This document shows, one piece after another, positions 11,001 through 22,026 of a DNA stretch of 64,000 nucleotides. The position numbers and the translations under genes were made by a program. Every line of letters begins with the position of its first letter. Position 1 is the first letter of the stretch. Origin of the DNA: Eretmocerus hayati (lineage: Eukaryota; Arthropoda; Insecta; Hymenoptera; Aphelinidae); the NCBI GenBank assembly GCA_029851415.1, contig CM056742.1:10705736-10769735 (forward strand), read 5' to 3'. Below the pieces are notes generated by a model. That model made no database searches and was not told the DNA's origin. It worked only from the letters and a program-made list of their open reading frames with translations.

Positions 11001-14000
11001 TTCAATGGAAAGCTGACAAAATTTCCTATAAAATGACTACCCGCAAAGTTGAAATTCATGCACTGAAAAGCGATCTGCAATGATTAATCATGTCGAATCA
11101 AAATCGCATGAAAATTCAGTCCATTAACACCTTCGTGGCGCCTGCTGAGATGACACATTCACGAGATCTTCCCGGGACTCAATTTTGAGTACGAAATTGA
11201 CCTGAAAAAAATTCGGACCACATGGTTTCAACGTAAAATTGTATGAACTTTCGAAATATGCGATGAAAAACCCCGTTTGAGGCGAACCTGAGGTGCTACA
11301 TTCAATTTTTTGCCAGAAAATACGATATTTCACATTCAAAATTGCGAAAAATTAAATGTAGCACCTCGGGTTTGCCTCATACGAAATTTTCCATCGCATA
11401 TTTCGAAAGTTCAGACAATTTTACGTTGAAACCATGTGATCTGAAATTTTTTGGGGCAATTTCGTACTCTAAAATGAGTCCCGAGAAGATCTCGTGAATG
11501 TGTCATCTCAGCAGGCGCCACGAAGGCGTTAATGGGCTGAATTTTCATGTGATTTTGATTCGACATAATTAATCCTTGCAGATCGCGTTTCAGTACATGA
11601 ATTTCAACTTTGCGGGTAGTCATTTTATAGGAAATTTTGTCAGCTTTCCATTAAAAGTGACGCCGAAAGTCTACGTTTGTGCGCATGCGCAGAAAATCGC
11701 CTTTTTCCGAAACCGAAAAAATCGCATTTTCAAAAAATGGCTCATAAGTCACTTGGATCGCCCCAAACTTCTCTAAAACCCATTTTTTTCGAAAGAACGC
11801 AGAATTTTACGTCAAATGTGTGATTTTAAGAAAATAAAAAAAATGGCTTTTTGAGAAATCAAAAGGCGCGGCAGCGCCTTGCTGGCGAGTATATGAAAGA
11901 GAAGAACATGCGAGAAAGAGAGAGAGCGCGCGCAAGGCTGCCGTGCCTTATATACGCTGAGTTGGGCCGTTTTAACCTCACACATTTTTTCGAACTTACT
12001 TATTTCATGCTTTTCTGGGTTCAGGAGGGTTTCATTCCCTCTGAACCCGTTATTTCGGTCCTCAACAAGGATATTGGCAAGTCATTTCGCCGCTGACAGC
12101 GTTTAGTGCCAAAATATCTTACTCACTAATTTCGACCCTTCCCAATTTTTTCGCGTCAAGATTTCAGCCGCGTTACGACACTCGAAGTCGAACACAATCG
12201 ATTGTTGGGGTCGACCACGCGGAACGATCGACCGCGAGAACACGGGTGATGTTTTGATGCAGCCGCATGTGTAGCAGACGCCGTTATTCCGCTCCAGCAA
12301 TAACATGTTGTTGCAGTAACATCTATATATAACTTTTCTAGCTGTCTACGTCGGAAGCGCGATTTTCGACTCGTCCTCGCTTCGCGAGGACTCGTCCGCG
12401 CTTCCGACGTAGCACAGCTAGAAAATGTCGTTTGCGACTCGTGCTGCGCACTCGTCACATAATATACTATTCTGACTATTTTGATTATATTATGTAGAGA
12501 TAATAACAGAGATTGAAAGCCAATCGTAGCACCGCCTGCAGCGAGCTTGTAGAAATCAGCTCTCATTGTTGAGGGAATAAGAGCCACTTATTGTTGTGGG
12601 TTTTCTTGTCTGGAGTGATATAGGAATAAAAGGCCAAAATGTGTGTTATATACGGGTTGAATATTTGGTCTCGTCGATCTTGAAGGACGGAGACCAAATA
12701 TTCAACCCGTATATTAACCATCAAGGACGAAAAAATCTACCAAAATCACTTATGACGCAAGCACCATCACAAGTGGGTTAGGAGTCTTCGCATCAACTCA
12801 AGTCAATTCTATGAACTAATTTCAAGAGTCTTGCTATCAAAAATACAAAGTTGCCCTTCTCCAGATTTTCCTTTGTTCATGATCAAAAAATGTTCATCTT
12901 GGAATGAAGCACATTAGTGTTAATTAGGAGAATGATTTTTATGGATGAGATACATAGAATTTTTTTTGTTTTCCTACATGCTACTATTTACAGCATGTTT
13001 TTCAATCTCAGAATATTCAGTCATTACCATAGCCAAGTGTTGAAATCTCCTCCCCCTCACTCCACTTTTTCCAAAAGTATAACTTGGCGAGTATGGCCAT
13101 CCTTTCCCCCTATCACTTCATCTGGGATCAAAAATTAAATGTCAACTCTTGAGGGTCATGAAATCAGGGGAAACATGTCGAGTAACTATTTAACAAAATT
13201 TAGCAAAATTTAAACATGAAACAAATGGGTAGAAAATGAAAAATATTAATTTCAACTCTTGAGAGTCGTGAGATCAAGAAAAGTATGTCGAGTAATTGTT
13301 TTGCAAAATCTGAACGTGAAACGCATGGAAAAGGATTGATTACATTACGATTTGACTTCCTCGGTAATTTTGACTCATCTTGAGTTACTCACCATCTCTA
13401 CTGAATTTTAAACTAAACCGATCAATGCTAGATTGAATTTTCTGGTTTCCTTTTCTTCTCAATGGTCTGAATGAATTATTTTCATTACACTTCATAGACG
13501 AAGGAGATGGTGAGAAGCTCAAGTTGAGTCAAAATTACCGAGAAAGTCAAATCGTCATGTAATCAATCCTTTTCCATGCGTTTCACGTTCAGATTTTGCA
13601 AAACAATTACTCGACATACTTTTCTTGATCTCACGACTCTCAAGAGTTGAAATTAATATTTTTCATTTTCTACCCATTTGTTTCATGTTTAAATTTTGCT
13701 AAATTTTGTTAAATAGTTACTCGACATGTTTCCCCTGATTTCATGACCCTCAAGAGTTGACATTTAATTTTTGATCCCAGATGAAGTGATAGGGGGAAAG
13801 GATGGCCATACTCGCCAAGTTATACTTTTGGAAAAAGTGGAGTGAGGGGGAGGAGATCAACATTTCAGTGAAAAACACTCTTTTGCCTCCAGGAGGCCCC
13901 CAAATCACAGAAAAGGAATTTTCGACAACGTTTTTGATAGGTTTTTTGATGCCCTTTCAGATGCCGCAATCCGCTAATCGATAGCTATTCAAAAACTCGA

Positions 14001-17000
14001 AATATTCCCATTTTCGTGAATAAAAGAGCATCGATTTTTACACGATAAATTTTCGGTCTGTTGACGGATGTGCGTGCAATGGAGAGGAGAAATTTTTTTT
14101 GGGCCCCATAGGTGGTCCAAAGTTCCTATTTTGGGCCATAGAATCGAATGAAAAAGGTTAAAAAGGAATCTGAGAGATGACCCCTTTCCGTAGGTCGCTT
14201 TGGCGTGGAAATCATCATATATTAGTTTAGGGGCTGGGTAATAGCGGAAAATGAATTTTAGATGCGATTTCCTTCTAATATTTTGAGTTATTATAAGAAG
14301 ATTGCCTTTTAGGGGAATTCAGATGACCTAAACTAGGGTTTTCCATGGAATATATGTAGTATGGTTGAGGGCAAATTTTAATATAGTTGGTGTAAGGATT
14401 ATAAAAATGGAGTATTTTGAAAAAATTTGGATTTTTCGGGAATAAATCGGATTTTGAATGTATTAAAACGGATTTTGAGAAAATTCGGTATCAACCAATC
14501 GATTTAGAACGATGAAAAAGTATCAAATTAGTTGAGTAAAATTTGAATAAAGTAATTTAGAGGAGAGATATGAGGAAAGTATGAATATTGAAAAAAATAT
14601 TTTTGTATATTTTGAGTTATTTTTTTGAGGAAAATAGTTATCGGGATTTGGGCTACCTAAAGTGAGTAGTCCGGTCCGCCTAGGACCTTTTGTTGTACCG
14701 TCTGCGTACAGGAGTGTACAAAATACCATGAAAAGTGTGTGGAATGAAGTTTAATTTCCGACTAAGGTGGGCATTGTACGTTTTATAGGAGCCGAGTAAT
14801 GAATTTTCAAAAAAATTAATTTGCAAGAGGTTTTGTACCGATAGCGTACAGTGCCCACCTTATGCTCATTTGAAAGCTCTTGATGAGTACATTGAAGTAA
14901 GAATAAGGTGGGCACTCCAGGTACGGTTGGTAATGGATAATTAAGGGGTGAAAGGTCGAAATTTTGACAAAAATGGGTTAAAATGCAGTTTTTGCCATTT
15001 AACTCGGAAACAACGACATTTATCGAAATTTTACAGGAATACTTTTTTGTTCATCTTTCAAAAATCTTTCATTTGCATACCCGCACTTTATCTCAAAAAT
15101 TCGTCATGTGGTCAAAATTTTGAAAAAATGGTTGAAAATGCATTTTTTGCCATTTAACTCGGAAACAACGACATTTATCGAAATTTTACAAGAATACTTT
15201 TTTGTTCATCTTTCAAAAATCTTTAATTTGCATACCCGCACTTTATCTCAAAAATCTGTCATGTGGTCAAAATTTTGACAAAAATTGTCGAAAATACGTT
15301 TTTTGCCATTTAACTCGAAAACAACGACATTTATCGAAATTTTACAAGAATACTTTCTTGTTCATCTTTCAAAAATCTTTAATTTGCATACCCGCACTTT
15401 ATCTCAAAATTCGTCATGTGGTCAAAATTTTGACAAAAATGGTTGAAAATGCATTTTTTGCCATTTAACTCGAAAACAACGACATTTATCGAAATTTTAC
15501 AAGAATACTTTATTGTTCATCTTTCGAAAATCTTCAATTTGCATACCCGCACTTTATCTCAAAATTCGTCATGTGGTCAAAATTTTGACAAAAATTGTCG
15601 AAAATACGTTTTTTGTCATTTAACTCGAAAACAACGACATTTATCGAAATTTTACAGGAATACTTTTTTGTTCATCTTTCAAAAATCTTCAATTTGCATA
15701 CCCGCACTTTATCTCAAAATTCGTCATGTGGTCAAAATTTTGACAAAAATGGTTGAAAATGCATTTTTTGCCGTTTAACTCGGAAACAACGACATTTATC
15801 GAAATTTTACATGAATACTTTTTTGTTCATCTTTCAAAAATCTTCAATTTGCGTACCTGTAGTTCATTTCAGAAATCGGTCATCTCTGAGATACTCGTGA
15901 AAGACCTTGTAACGCACGATATCTCAGGATACAAGGTCTTTCACGAGTATCTCAGAGATGACCGATTTCTGAAATAAACTACGGGTACGCAAATTGAAGA
16001 TTTTCGAAAGATGAACAAAAAAGTATTCATGTAAAATTTCGATAAATGTCGTTGTTTCCGAGTTAAATGGCAAAAAATGCATTTTCAACCATTTCTGTCA
16101 AAATTTTGACCACATGACGAATTTTGAGATGAAGTGCGGGTATGCAAATTAAAGATTTTTGGAAGATGAACAAAAAAGTATTCCTGTAAAATTTCGATAA
16201 ATGTCGTTGTTTTCGAGTTAAATGACAAAAAACGTATTTTCGACAATTTTTGTCAAAATTTTGACCACATGACAGATTTTTGAGATAAAGTGCGGGTATG
16301 CAAATTGAAGATTTTTGAAAGATGAACAAAAAAGTATTCTTGTAAAATTTCGATAAATGTCGTTGTTTTCGAGTTAAATGGCAAAAAATGCATTTTCAAC
16401 CATTTTTGTCAAAATTTTGACCACATGACGAATTTTGAGATAAAGTGCGGGTATGCAAATTGAAGATTTTTGAAAGATGAACAAAAAAGTATTCCTGTAA
16501 AATTTCGATAAATGTCGTTGTTTTCGAGTTAAATGGCAAAAAACGTATTTTCGACAATTTTTGTCAAAATTTTGACCACATGACAGATTTTTGAGATAAA
16601 GTGCGGGTATGCAAATTAAAGATTTTTGAAAGATGAACAAAAAAGTATTCTGTAAAATTTCGATAAATGTCGTTGTTTCCGAGTTAAATGGCAAAAAATG
16701 CATTTTCAACCATTTTTTCAAAATTTTGACCACATGACGAATTTTTGAGATAAAGTGCGGGTATGCAAATGAAAGATTTTTGAAAGATGAACAAAAAAGT
16801 ATTCTTGTAAAATTTCGATAAATGTCGTTGTTTCCGAGTTAAATGGCAAAAACTGCATTTCAACCCATTTTTGTCAAAATTTCGACCTTTCACCCCTTAA
16901 TTATCCATTACCAACCGTACCTGGAGTGCCCACCTTATTCTTACTTCAATGTACTCATCAAGAGCTTTCAAATGAGCATAAGGTGGGCACTGTACGCTAT

Positions 17001-20000
17001 CGGTACAAAACCTCTTGCAAATTAATTTTTTTGAAAATTCATTACTCGGCTCCTATAAAACGTACAATGCCCACCTTAGTCGGAAATTAAACTTCATTCC
17101 ACACACTTTTCATGGTATTTTGTACACTCCTGTACGCAGACGGTACAACAAAAGGTCCTAGGCGGACCGGACTAGAGGTTTTTCTAGCAAAACGTGTAAT
17201 TTGGTTAAAACAGAATTTCGATAGAATAGGTCTAAACATGCTCAAATTGCTGTTTTTGTTGGAAATTTTGGTTTTTTTATAAAAATTTACGTTGATGGAG
17301 TTTGAATGGAATTTCGGTATTAACCAAAAGATAGATTGAGCCAAAAAAACCATAGTCTAGGTAATCAAAATTGGGGTAAGGTGATGTTAGAAAAAGATAT
17401 TTTAGTATGAAAGTACACAATTTCAGCGATTTTACCTCAAAAAACGTTTAAATTAAATTCGATTTGGAGAGGAGACCAGGGAAATCACTGGTCTCATCTC
17501 TGAGACATTCTCTACAACTTGTAGAAAAGCAAAAATCGATAGAGTGGAGTGTAGAAGAGAAAGCGTGGCGCAAAAAAACAACACATACACACACACAGAC
17601 AGACACAGACAAAGGGCCGGAGAGATGAGTCACTGGGGGGTTTTTGAGGATTCTAAGGGGAAAAGTGTTACTTACAATCGTTAGATTTTGGCGAGAGGAA
17701 TAAGATGGCTAAAGCACTTTTTTGATAAGATGAATTATGTTGAAGAAAATATTGGGTTGAATGGGAGTATTTTGAAAAAATTTGGATTTTTCGGGAATAA
17801 ATGGGATTTTGAATGTATTAAAACGGATTTTGAGAAAATTCGGTATCAACCAATCGATTTAGAACGATGAAAAAGTATCAACTTAGTTGAGTAAAATTTG
17901 AATAAAGTAGTTTAGAGGAGAGATATGAGGAAAGTATGAATATTGAAAAAAATATTTTTGTATATTTTGAGTTATTTTTTTGAGGAAAATAGTTATGGGG
18001 ATTTGGGCTACCTAAAGTGAGGTTTTTTTAGCAAAACGAGTGATTTGGTTAAAACAGAATTTTGATAGAATAGGTCTAAACATGCTCAAATTGCTGTTTT
18101 TGTTGGAAATTTTGGTTTTTTTATGAAAATTCACGTTGATGGAGTTTGAATGGAATTTCGGTATTAACCAAAAGATAGATTGAGCCAAAAAAACCGTAGT
18201 CCAGGTAATCAAAATTGGGGTAAGGTAAAGTTAGAAAGAGATATTTTAGTATGAAAGTACACAATTTCAGCGATTTTACCTCAAAAAACGTTTAAATTAA
18301 ATTCGATTTGGAGAGGAGACCAGGGAAATCACTGGTCTCATCTCTGAGACATTCCCTACAACTTGTAGAAAAGCAAAAATCGATAGAGTGGAGTGTAGAA
18401 GAGAAAGCGTGGCGCAAAAAAAACAACATACATACACACACACACACAGACACAGACAAAGGGCCGGAGAGATGAGTCACTGGGGGGTTTTTGAGGATTC
18501 TAAGGGGAAAAGTGTTACTTACAATCGTTAGATTTTGGCGAGAGGAATAAGATGGTTGAAGCACTTTTTTGATAAGATGAATTATGTTGAATAAAATATT
18601 GGGTTAAATGGAAAAATTGATCAAAAATTCGCTGTGTCGAAAACAAAGCTTTCTCTTTAGAGAAAGCAAAAGAGTCCCAAAGTTACCCTATTTTAAGTAA
18701 GAGGCGGAGTAACTTTGGGTCAACTCTGTATGACAGTTGTTCTTTACTTATCTTGGATGCAATGATGATCCATGAGGTTATAAAATTCTCCAAAGAGCTG
18801 AGGATGAGACATTTGGACGATCAAGATTGATCTGCTTGCATGTCGATGGGTGTGAAATCGGAATATAGACTGTGAGCTTCCGATCGTCTACTAATTAAGG
18901 TGGGTTCTCTCGATGCGTGTTGAAATACCGAGCCAAACAAAATGAAAAGTACCGAAATCGTACCAAAATTATCCAATTTGACGGTATACTTTGTTAAGAA
19001 CTCTTTAGACTTGGACCGATGGCCTATGAATCTGAGCTAATCATGAATGGAAATCACTTTAATATTAAAAAACAGCTTACCTATAGTTGAGAAGATCTTT
19101 ACAAGAGAAATTTTTTGGCACTCCCGAGCTTATCCAGCTTTTCCAGTATCTTTTCCCAACTGGTTCAAGCACACAAGTCAAATTTTTTTCCATTTTTAAG
19201 ATCTCATCGTGAACAGCTGCACTTCTAAATTTATTTGCACAAGCAGCATGTTGCAAGATCCCAAAATTTTCATAATAACGGACTCTATTTGAATTGATTA
19301 TAGGATCCATGATCGGTTCCAGTCTTGCCTACGTGGTGCAAAAAATGTTCATCGCATAATTGAATAATTATTTTGAGTATTTCAAATCGGTCAAATTGGG
19401 CCCAGTTATCTTACCTGGAAAGCTTTGTGAGCTTTTGAATAATTTTTCAACAGTATGACATAGTCAGTATCAAAGAAGAGGTCTTCAAGACTATTAAATG
19501 GTGGAATCAGAATGGCTCGAGTCATGACTACAAAGATTTGCGATGAGAAACAGGCTATGAGCAACCAAGAGAAAATGTTGATGCTGAACGTGAAGATTTT
19601 ATTATTTTTATGGATGATGCAGAAGTCATCCCCTGTGGTTGATAAAATTTTGTTACAAATTTGACCGGAATCAAATATCTCTATATTAGTCTCTTACGTT
19701 GATTGCATAAAGCTCCAAAACAGCAAAAATAGTGATTCAATATGGAGTACGAAGCTCTCAATGAATGGTATTTGGTCATTAAAATGTCTGAAAACAAACT
19801 ACTTGTACTCAATAAAATACTAAATAGAAGAACGAGTATCCAAATTTTCCATGAATAAATATCTAGCATCCAGAATGTTTCGAATCGATAATCGGGTTTG
19901 ATAAATAATCTATTTCTGTAAGAAGAAAAATTATGTGGTAGTACTGATACAGTATTTTATTAAAAATCTAAGACTTCGATCTTCTCACCTAAAATCATGA

Positions 20001-20672
20001 ATTGGAGATAAGAATTCCAATTTGTGAAAATATTTTGGGTCCATTGTCAAAAATGGTATGATCAAATTATTTGGCATTGTTCTGTTGTGTAATACTGAAG
20101 AATTATCTGTTTCGAACATAGCTTCTATTGTTTTTGTATCCGATTTCGTGACATGTAATCTTATCGACGAGAAAAAAGATACGAGTCATTTATGGGGGGT
20201 AAGACATCAAAAGTGATTGTTCTAATTTAACACGGGATTCAGATTCTTGATTGGTTAAAACATAGATATGCTAGACTGTATGTAACACGTACGTGTAATC
20301 CATGTATTCCGATAGTATATTCCAAAAGTCACCAACGAGTCCGGTCACTTGTTGGTTGTCATTATAAAATTCGAGAACGTTTCGTAGCTAAAAGGAAAAG
20401 TAGAAAAAATAATTCGGTTCATTGTTCGATTCAGCAAAGTTGAATCAATATTTAATACATACTTCTCGTCCAAAAAGATGAAACTGTTTATCATTCATCC
20501 CACACGAGCGTTTGTATCCGTGATAACTCTTGGGAACTTTACTAACCTTATTCGCAGCGAGAAAATCTTTCATCGTTAAAACTGCTGAAATATTTGACCT
20601 GTCTCTCATGTGTACCTCGTTACCGAGACTACGACCAAAATGGATAAAGAGAGCAAACTTGACAAAATTCAT
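7853..20672 (-). CDS. Divergent ionotropic receptor B, 7 exons with an 11-kb last intron, 460 aa
   Basis: Closest relative of gene A in the window. Exons on the minus strand are 20672-20463, 20387-20293, 20159-19989, 19915-19698, 19632-19415, 19328-19081 and 8075-7853, with lengths 210, 95, 171, 218, 218, 248 and 223 nt. The last six match gene A exactly, and all joints keep the frame. The ATG at 20670-20672 starts the signal peptide MNFVKFALFIHFGRSLG. S1 motif GDFWNILSEYMDYT, pre-membrane FWMLDIYSWKIW, pore HYFCCFGALCNQ, helix FSWLLIACFSSQIFVVMT and S2 are present. The last membrane helix is in the final exon, after ETGILDHL and PYESITFDKII. Exons 1-6 have no terminal exon nearby, and the terminal exon at 7853-8075 has no upstream exons nearby, so I join them across intron 6. 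If they are not joined, both parts are fragments. Function as for gene A, ligand unknown. Confidence 0.75.
8076..8684. other. Start (3' side) of the giant intron of IR gene B
   Basis: No IR exon homologous to exon 6 is present here, which is what first shows that exon 7 stands alone. AT-rich, no recognised repeat. Confidence 0.4.
8685..9770. mobile_element. TA-flanked MITE with subterminal GTGTTCAAAGTTACCCC repeats
   Basis: About 1.09 kb including the flanking TA pair. The left end CCGTCAACCGGGGTTACTTT mirrors the right end AAAGTAACCCCGGTTGACGG. The motif GTTCAAAGTTACCCC or its complement recurs at about 8875, 8895, 9300, 9350, 9725 and 9745. TA duplication plus repeated subterminal motifs fits a non-autonomous TA-target DNA transposon. 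No transposase frame is present. It sits in intron 6 of IR gene B. Confidence 0.75.
9771..10089. other. Unassigned intron sequence
   Basis: AT-rich spacer between the TA-flanked MITE and the first copy of the diverged tandem repeat. I see no feature in it. Confidence 0.4.
10090..10432 (+). repeat. Diverged tandem repeat, first copy, interrupted by the nested foldback complex
   Basis: Contains landmarks found again at 14223-14545 and 17770-17890: GATATGAGG, GATGACCTAAACT, TTGGATTTTTCGGGAATAAA, CGATTTAGAACGATGAAAAAG and TTAGTTGAGTAAAATTTG. The match breaks right after GTAAAATTTG, where the foldback complex begins, and resumes after 14222. Confidence 0.65.
10795..11862. mobile_element. Inner foldback element 1
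   Basis: Palindrome of about 1.07 kb centred near 11330. Both arms carry the block with GCGCATGCGCAGAAA, the block CAGCAGGCGCCACGAAGG or its complement, and the GTAGCACCT block near the centre. The arms differ by scattered substitutions only. Confidence 0.75.
12330..12480. repeat. Nested GC-rich hairpin with a shared dispersed end
   Basis: Arms CTACGTCGGAAGCGCG and CGCGCTTCCGACGTAG flank an inner hairpin TCCTCGCTTCGCGAGGA. The segment then runs into CTCGTCACATAATATACTATT. Nearly the same terminal string, CTCGACACATAATATACTATT (one change), ends the hairpin-rich segment at 56590-56767, so both may be copies of one dispersed family. Confidence 0.5.
12648..12714. repeat. Perfect 25-bp inverted repeat with 17-nt loop
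   Basis: The left arm 12648-12672 (ATATACGGGTTGAATATTTG then GTCTC) and the right arm 12690-12714 pair without a mismatch. If transcribed this would form a stable hairpin. No target duplication is apparent. Confidence 0.8.
13039..13864. mobile_element. Inner foldback element 2
   Basis: Palindrome of about 0.83 kb centred near 13450. Both arms include ACTCCACTTTTTCCAAAAGT, TCAACTCTTGAGGGTCATGA and GACTCATCTTGAGT or close variants. It immediately precedes the right outer arm of the complex. Confidence 0.75.
14223..14666 (+). repeat. Diverged tandem repeat, second stretch, up to the giant palindrome
   Basis: Continues the repeat broken at 10432. It carries GATGACCTAAACTAGGGTTT, then CGATTTAGAACGATGAAAAAG, then GAGATATGAGGAAAGTATGA, and stops at CCTAAAGTGAG, where the 2.5-kb palindrome is inserted. 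It is very similar to 17770-18021. Confidence 0.7.
14996..15850 (+). repeat. Six ~155-bp tandem monomers, left arm
   Basis: The string CATTTAACTCG or a one-base variant recurs at about 14996, 15151, 15307, 15462, 15617 and 15772. Each monomer carries AACAACGACATTTATCGAAA, TTTGCATACCCGCACTTTAT and GTCATGTGGTCAAAATTTTG. Confidence 0.85.
16010..16850 (-). repeat. Six ~155-bp tandem monomers, right arm (inverted)
   Basis: Mirror image of the left-arm array. The complement string CGAGTTAAATG recurs at about 16060, 16215, 16371, 16527, 16680 and 16836. The copy number equals that of the left arm. Confidence 0.85.
17175..18603 (+). repeat. Diverged tandem repeat, last 1.4 copies, with the empty site
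   Basis: 17175-17769 and 18019-18603 are near-identical ~590-bp blocks. Both contain TAGGTCTAAACATGCTCAAA, the palindrome GAGACCAGGGAAATCACTGG(TCTC), a CA-rich microsatellite and GGGCCGGAGAGATGAGTCAC. The period is about 840 bp. The joint at 18019-18021 preserves the pre-insertion site of the giant foldback. Confidence 0.8.
18604..19080. other. 5' side of the giant intron of IR gene B
   Basis: Contains a perfect hairpin GCTTTCTC-TTTA-GAGAAAGC near 18650 and an inverted pair AAAGTTACCC/GTAACTTTGGG at 18676-18714. No IR terminal exon is present. The donor of exon 6 (AG|GTAAGC) is at 19080. Confidence 0.5.
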
Positions 20673-22026
20673 TCTGATCCAGAACTAGATAATTCAGAAT
20701 ACAATCATATGAGAAGATGAAATTGTAAAAAATACATCAAAATTTGCACAACTAACAGATTTTTCGTCACACTTCGAAGCCCTTCAACAGAAAACCACGC
20801 AAAAAACAAAAATGTACGAGCATTTTCGTTAACAATCTTACTCCGTTACTCAATTTCACAATTTTGGTTTATTAATCTATGATTCAAACATATCCAGAGC
20901 AATACTTGAATCTCGACTGTAAAGAGTTTCTCACACTTTCATCAAATTATGGAAGTCACAATCTGAGTATTATGCACGCTCAGTTATTTTTTAATCATTT
21001 CCATCGGTTGATATCATCGATAAGCGAGAAGCTGACAGTGCAGCTCATCAAAAATAAAACGAGACATACAAAAATCATCAAGACAGGTAGAATCTAACAT
21101 CAATATGGACGAGTCAATGAAAGACACGGCATGATAAATATTTTAAACCGGTGCCAAACCGTTTCTAACGAATAGCTGAAACTTCTGGGACGCGATACCT
21201 ATATCAGCTATCATATTCTATTACTCAAAATACGTAAAAATGATGAAAAAATGCGATTCTATTTTTTCAAAACATTGGAGATTTTATGCAATTCACGCCT
21301 ATTTTGAAAGACAAACTCATACGATGAACAGCTGATTAAATCAAGAATTCAAAAAATCGACATCGGCTCACACAATTTTACTACGGAGCCATCCATGATT
21401 GGGGATTGTGTGATGTTTGTGTTTAAGAGATAGCTCAAGGAGCAAAGGTTTTGTGAAACTTGATGAACTCGAAGTTGATTTCTGAAGCATTTTTGTGAAT
21501 AAGTATGTCACCCTCCAGGCATAATTGTTCTGTGGATTTAGCAGTGTTTTGATTCGAAAAAATGGTTAGACGTGCGAAAAAAGAGTCATGTGTAAAATCA
21601 TGAGGTATTTGAACACAATCAGAGTGAACTGGAAGAAGGTGAGCCCGATAATGAATTTTTTCCACGAATTCATGTCCTATAAGTCTCAATAGTAGTCATG
21701 ATTTCAAACTGTTTTTGATCGTTTTTATCATGGATGCAACTAACGGCTTTACTACACAAAAATCCGAGTAGAATCCTCAATCTTGACTATCTTGATTGTA
21801 ATAGAGATTTAGAGGGACACAGTCTTAGAACTAAAATCATTTGTCATGAGAAAATTGGTAAATTATTTTCGTCCCGATGGCAAAAGTTATCTCGAGTCTT
21901 CAAGATCGACGAGACGTGAGACATCTTCCATAGAATCATTCGTGTTTCAAAACATCGTATTTGTAACTGAGAGATATCAAATAAAATGAATTTTATAATG
22001 TGTTCTAGTGAAACATGTAGAGAGTA
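20673..22026. other. Intergenic between IR genes B and C
   Basis: Includes the upstream region of gene B and the 3' flank of gene C. A minus-strand open stretch near 21435-21689 has no recognised domain and no clear start. I see no IR exon here and no repeat of note. Confidence 0.4.

Larger units (their letters stand above)
11863..13038. other. Unpaired interior of the foldback complex
   Basis: Non-palindromic at the large scale. It contains an AGAGAGAGAGCGCGCGC-like tract near 11925, the nested GC-rich hairpin at 12330-12480 and the perfect hairpin at 12648-12714. Short frames on both strands are not convincing genes. Confidence 0.45.
10433..14222. mobile_element. Nested foldback complex, 3.8 kb
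   Basis: Outer inverted arms run 10433-10799 and 13859-14222. They start TATATGATGA(A/T)TTCCACGCC and are nearly identical over ~350 bp. Between them lie two more palindromes, 10795-11862 (arms ~520 bp, starting TTGATTTCTCAAAAAGCC) and 13039-13864 (arms ~350 bp, starting near ATCTCCTCCCCC), plus a ~1.2-kb unpaired segment. The complex interrupts one unit of the flanking tandem repeat. No transposase frame was seen. Each palindrome abuts the inner end of an outer arm with a shared TTGAT/ATCAA, so either two foldback elements inserted at matching sites or this is one element with three foldback modules. Confidence 0.7.
14667..17174. mobile_element. Giant foldback element, 2.5 kb, with tandemly repeated arms
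   Basis: Ends TAGTCCGGTCCGCCTAGG and CCTAGGCGGACCGGACTA. The outer ~320 bp of each arm is unique (it carries AAGGTGGGCA boxes). The inner part of each arm is about six tandem copies of a ~155-bp monomer, and the arms meet in a short hairpin at 15883-15962. It is flanked by a 3-bp GAG duplication (14664-14666 and 17175-17177). The second copy of the host repeat has the empty site CCTAAAGTGAGG at 18011-18022. No transposase is encoded; short frames inside are artefacts of the tandem monomers. Confidence 0.85.

Noticed and set aside
14948..16893. A series of similar ~70-120-codon reading frames on both strands
   Set aside because: They are translations of the ~155-bp tandem monomers in the arms of the giant palindrome and appear symmetrically on both strands.
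8685..18603. A proviral or virus-derived segment inside the IR cluster
   Set aside because: No viral-type coding region is present; every large block is explained by inverted-repeat elements or tandem repeats.
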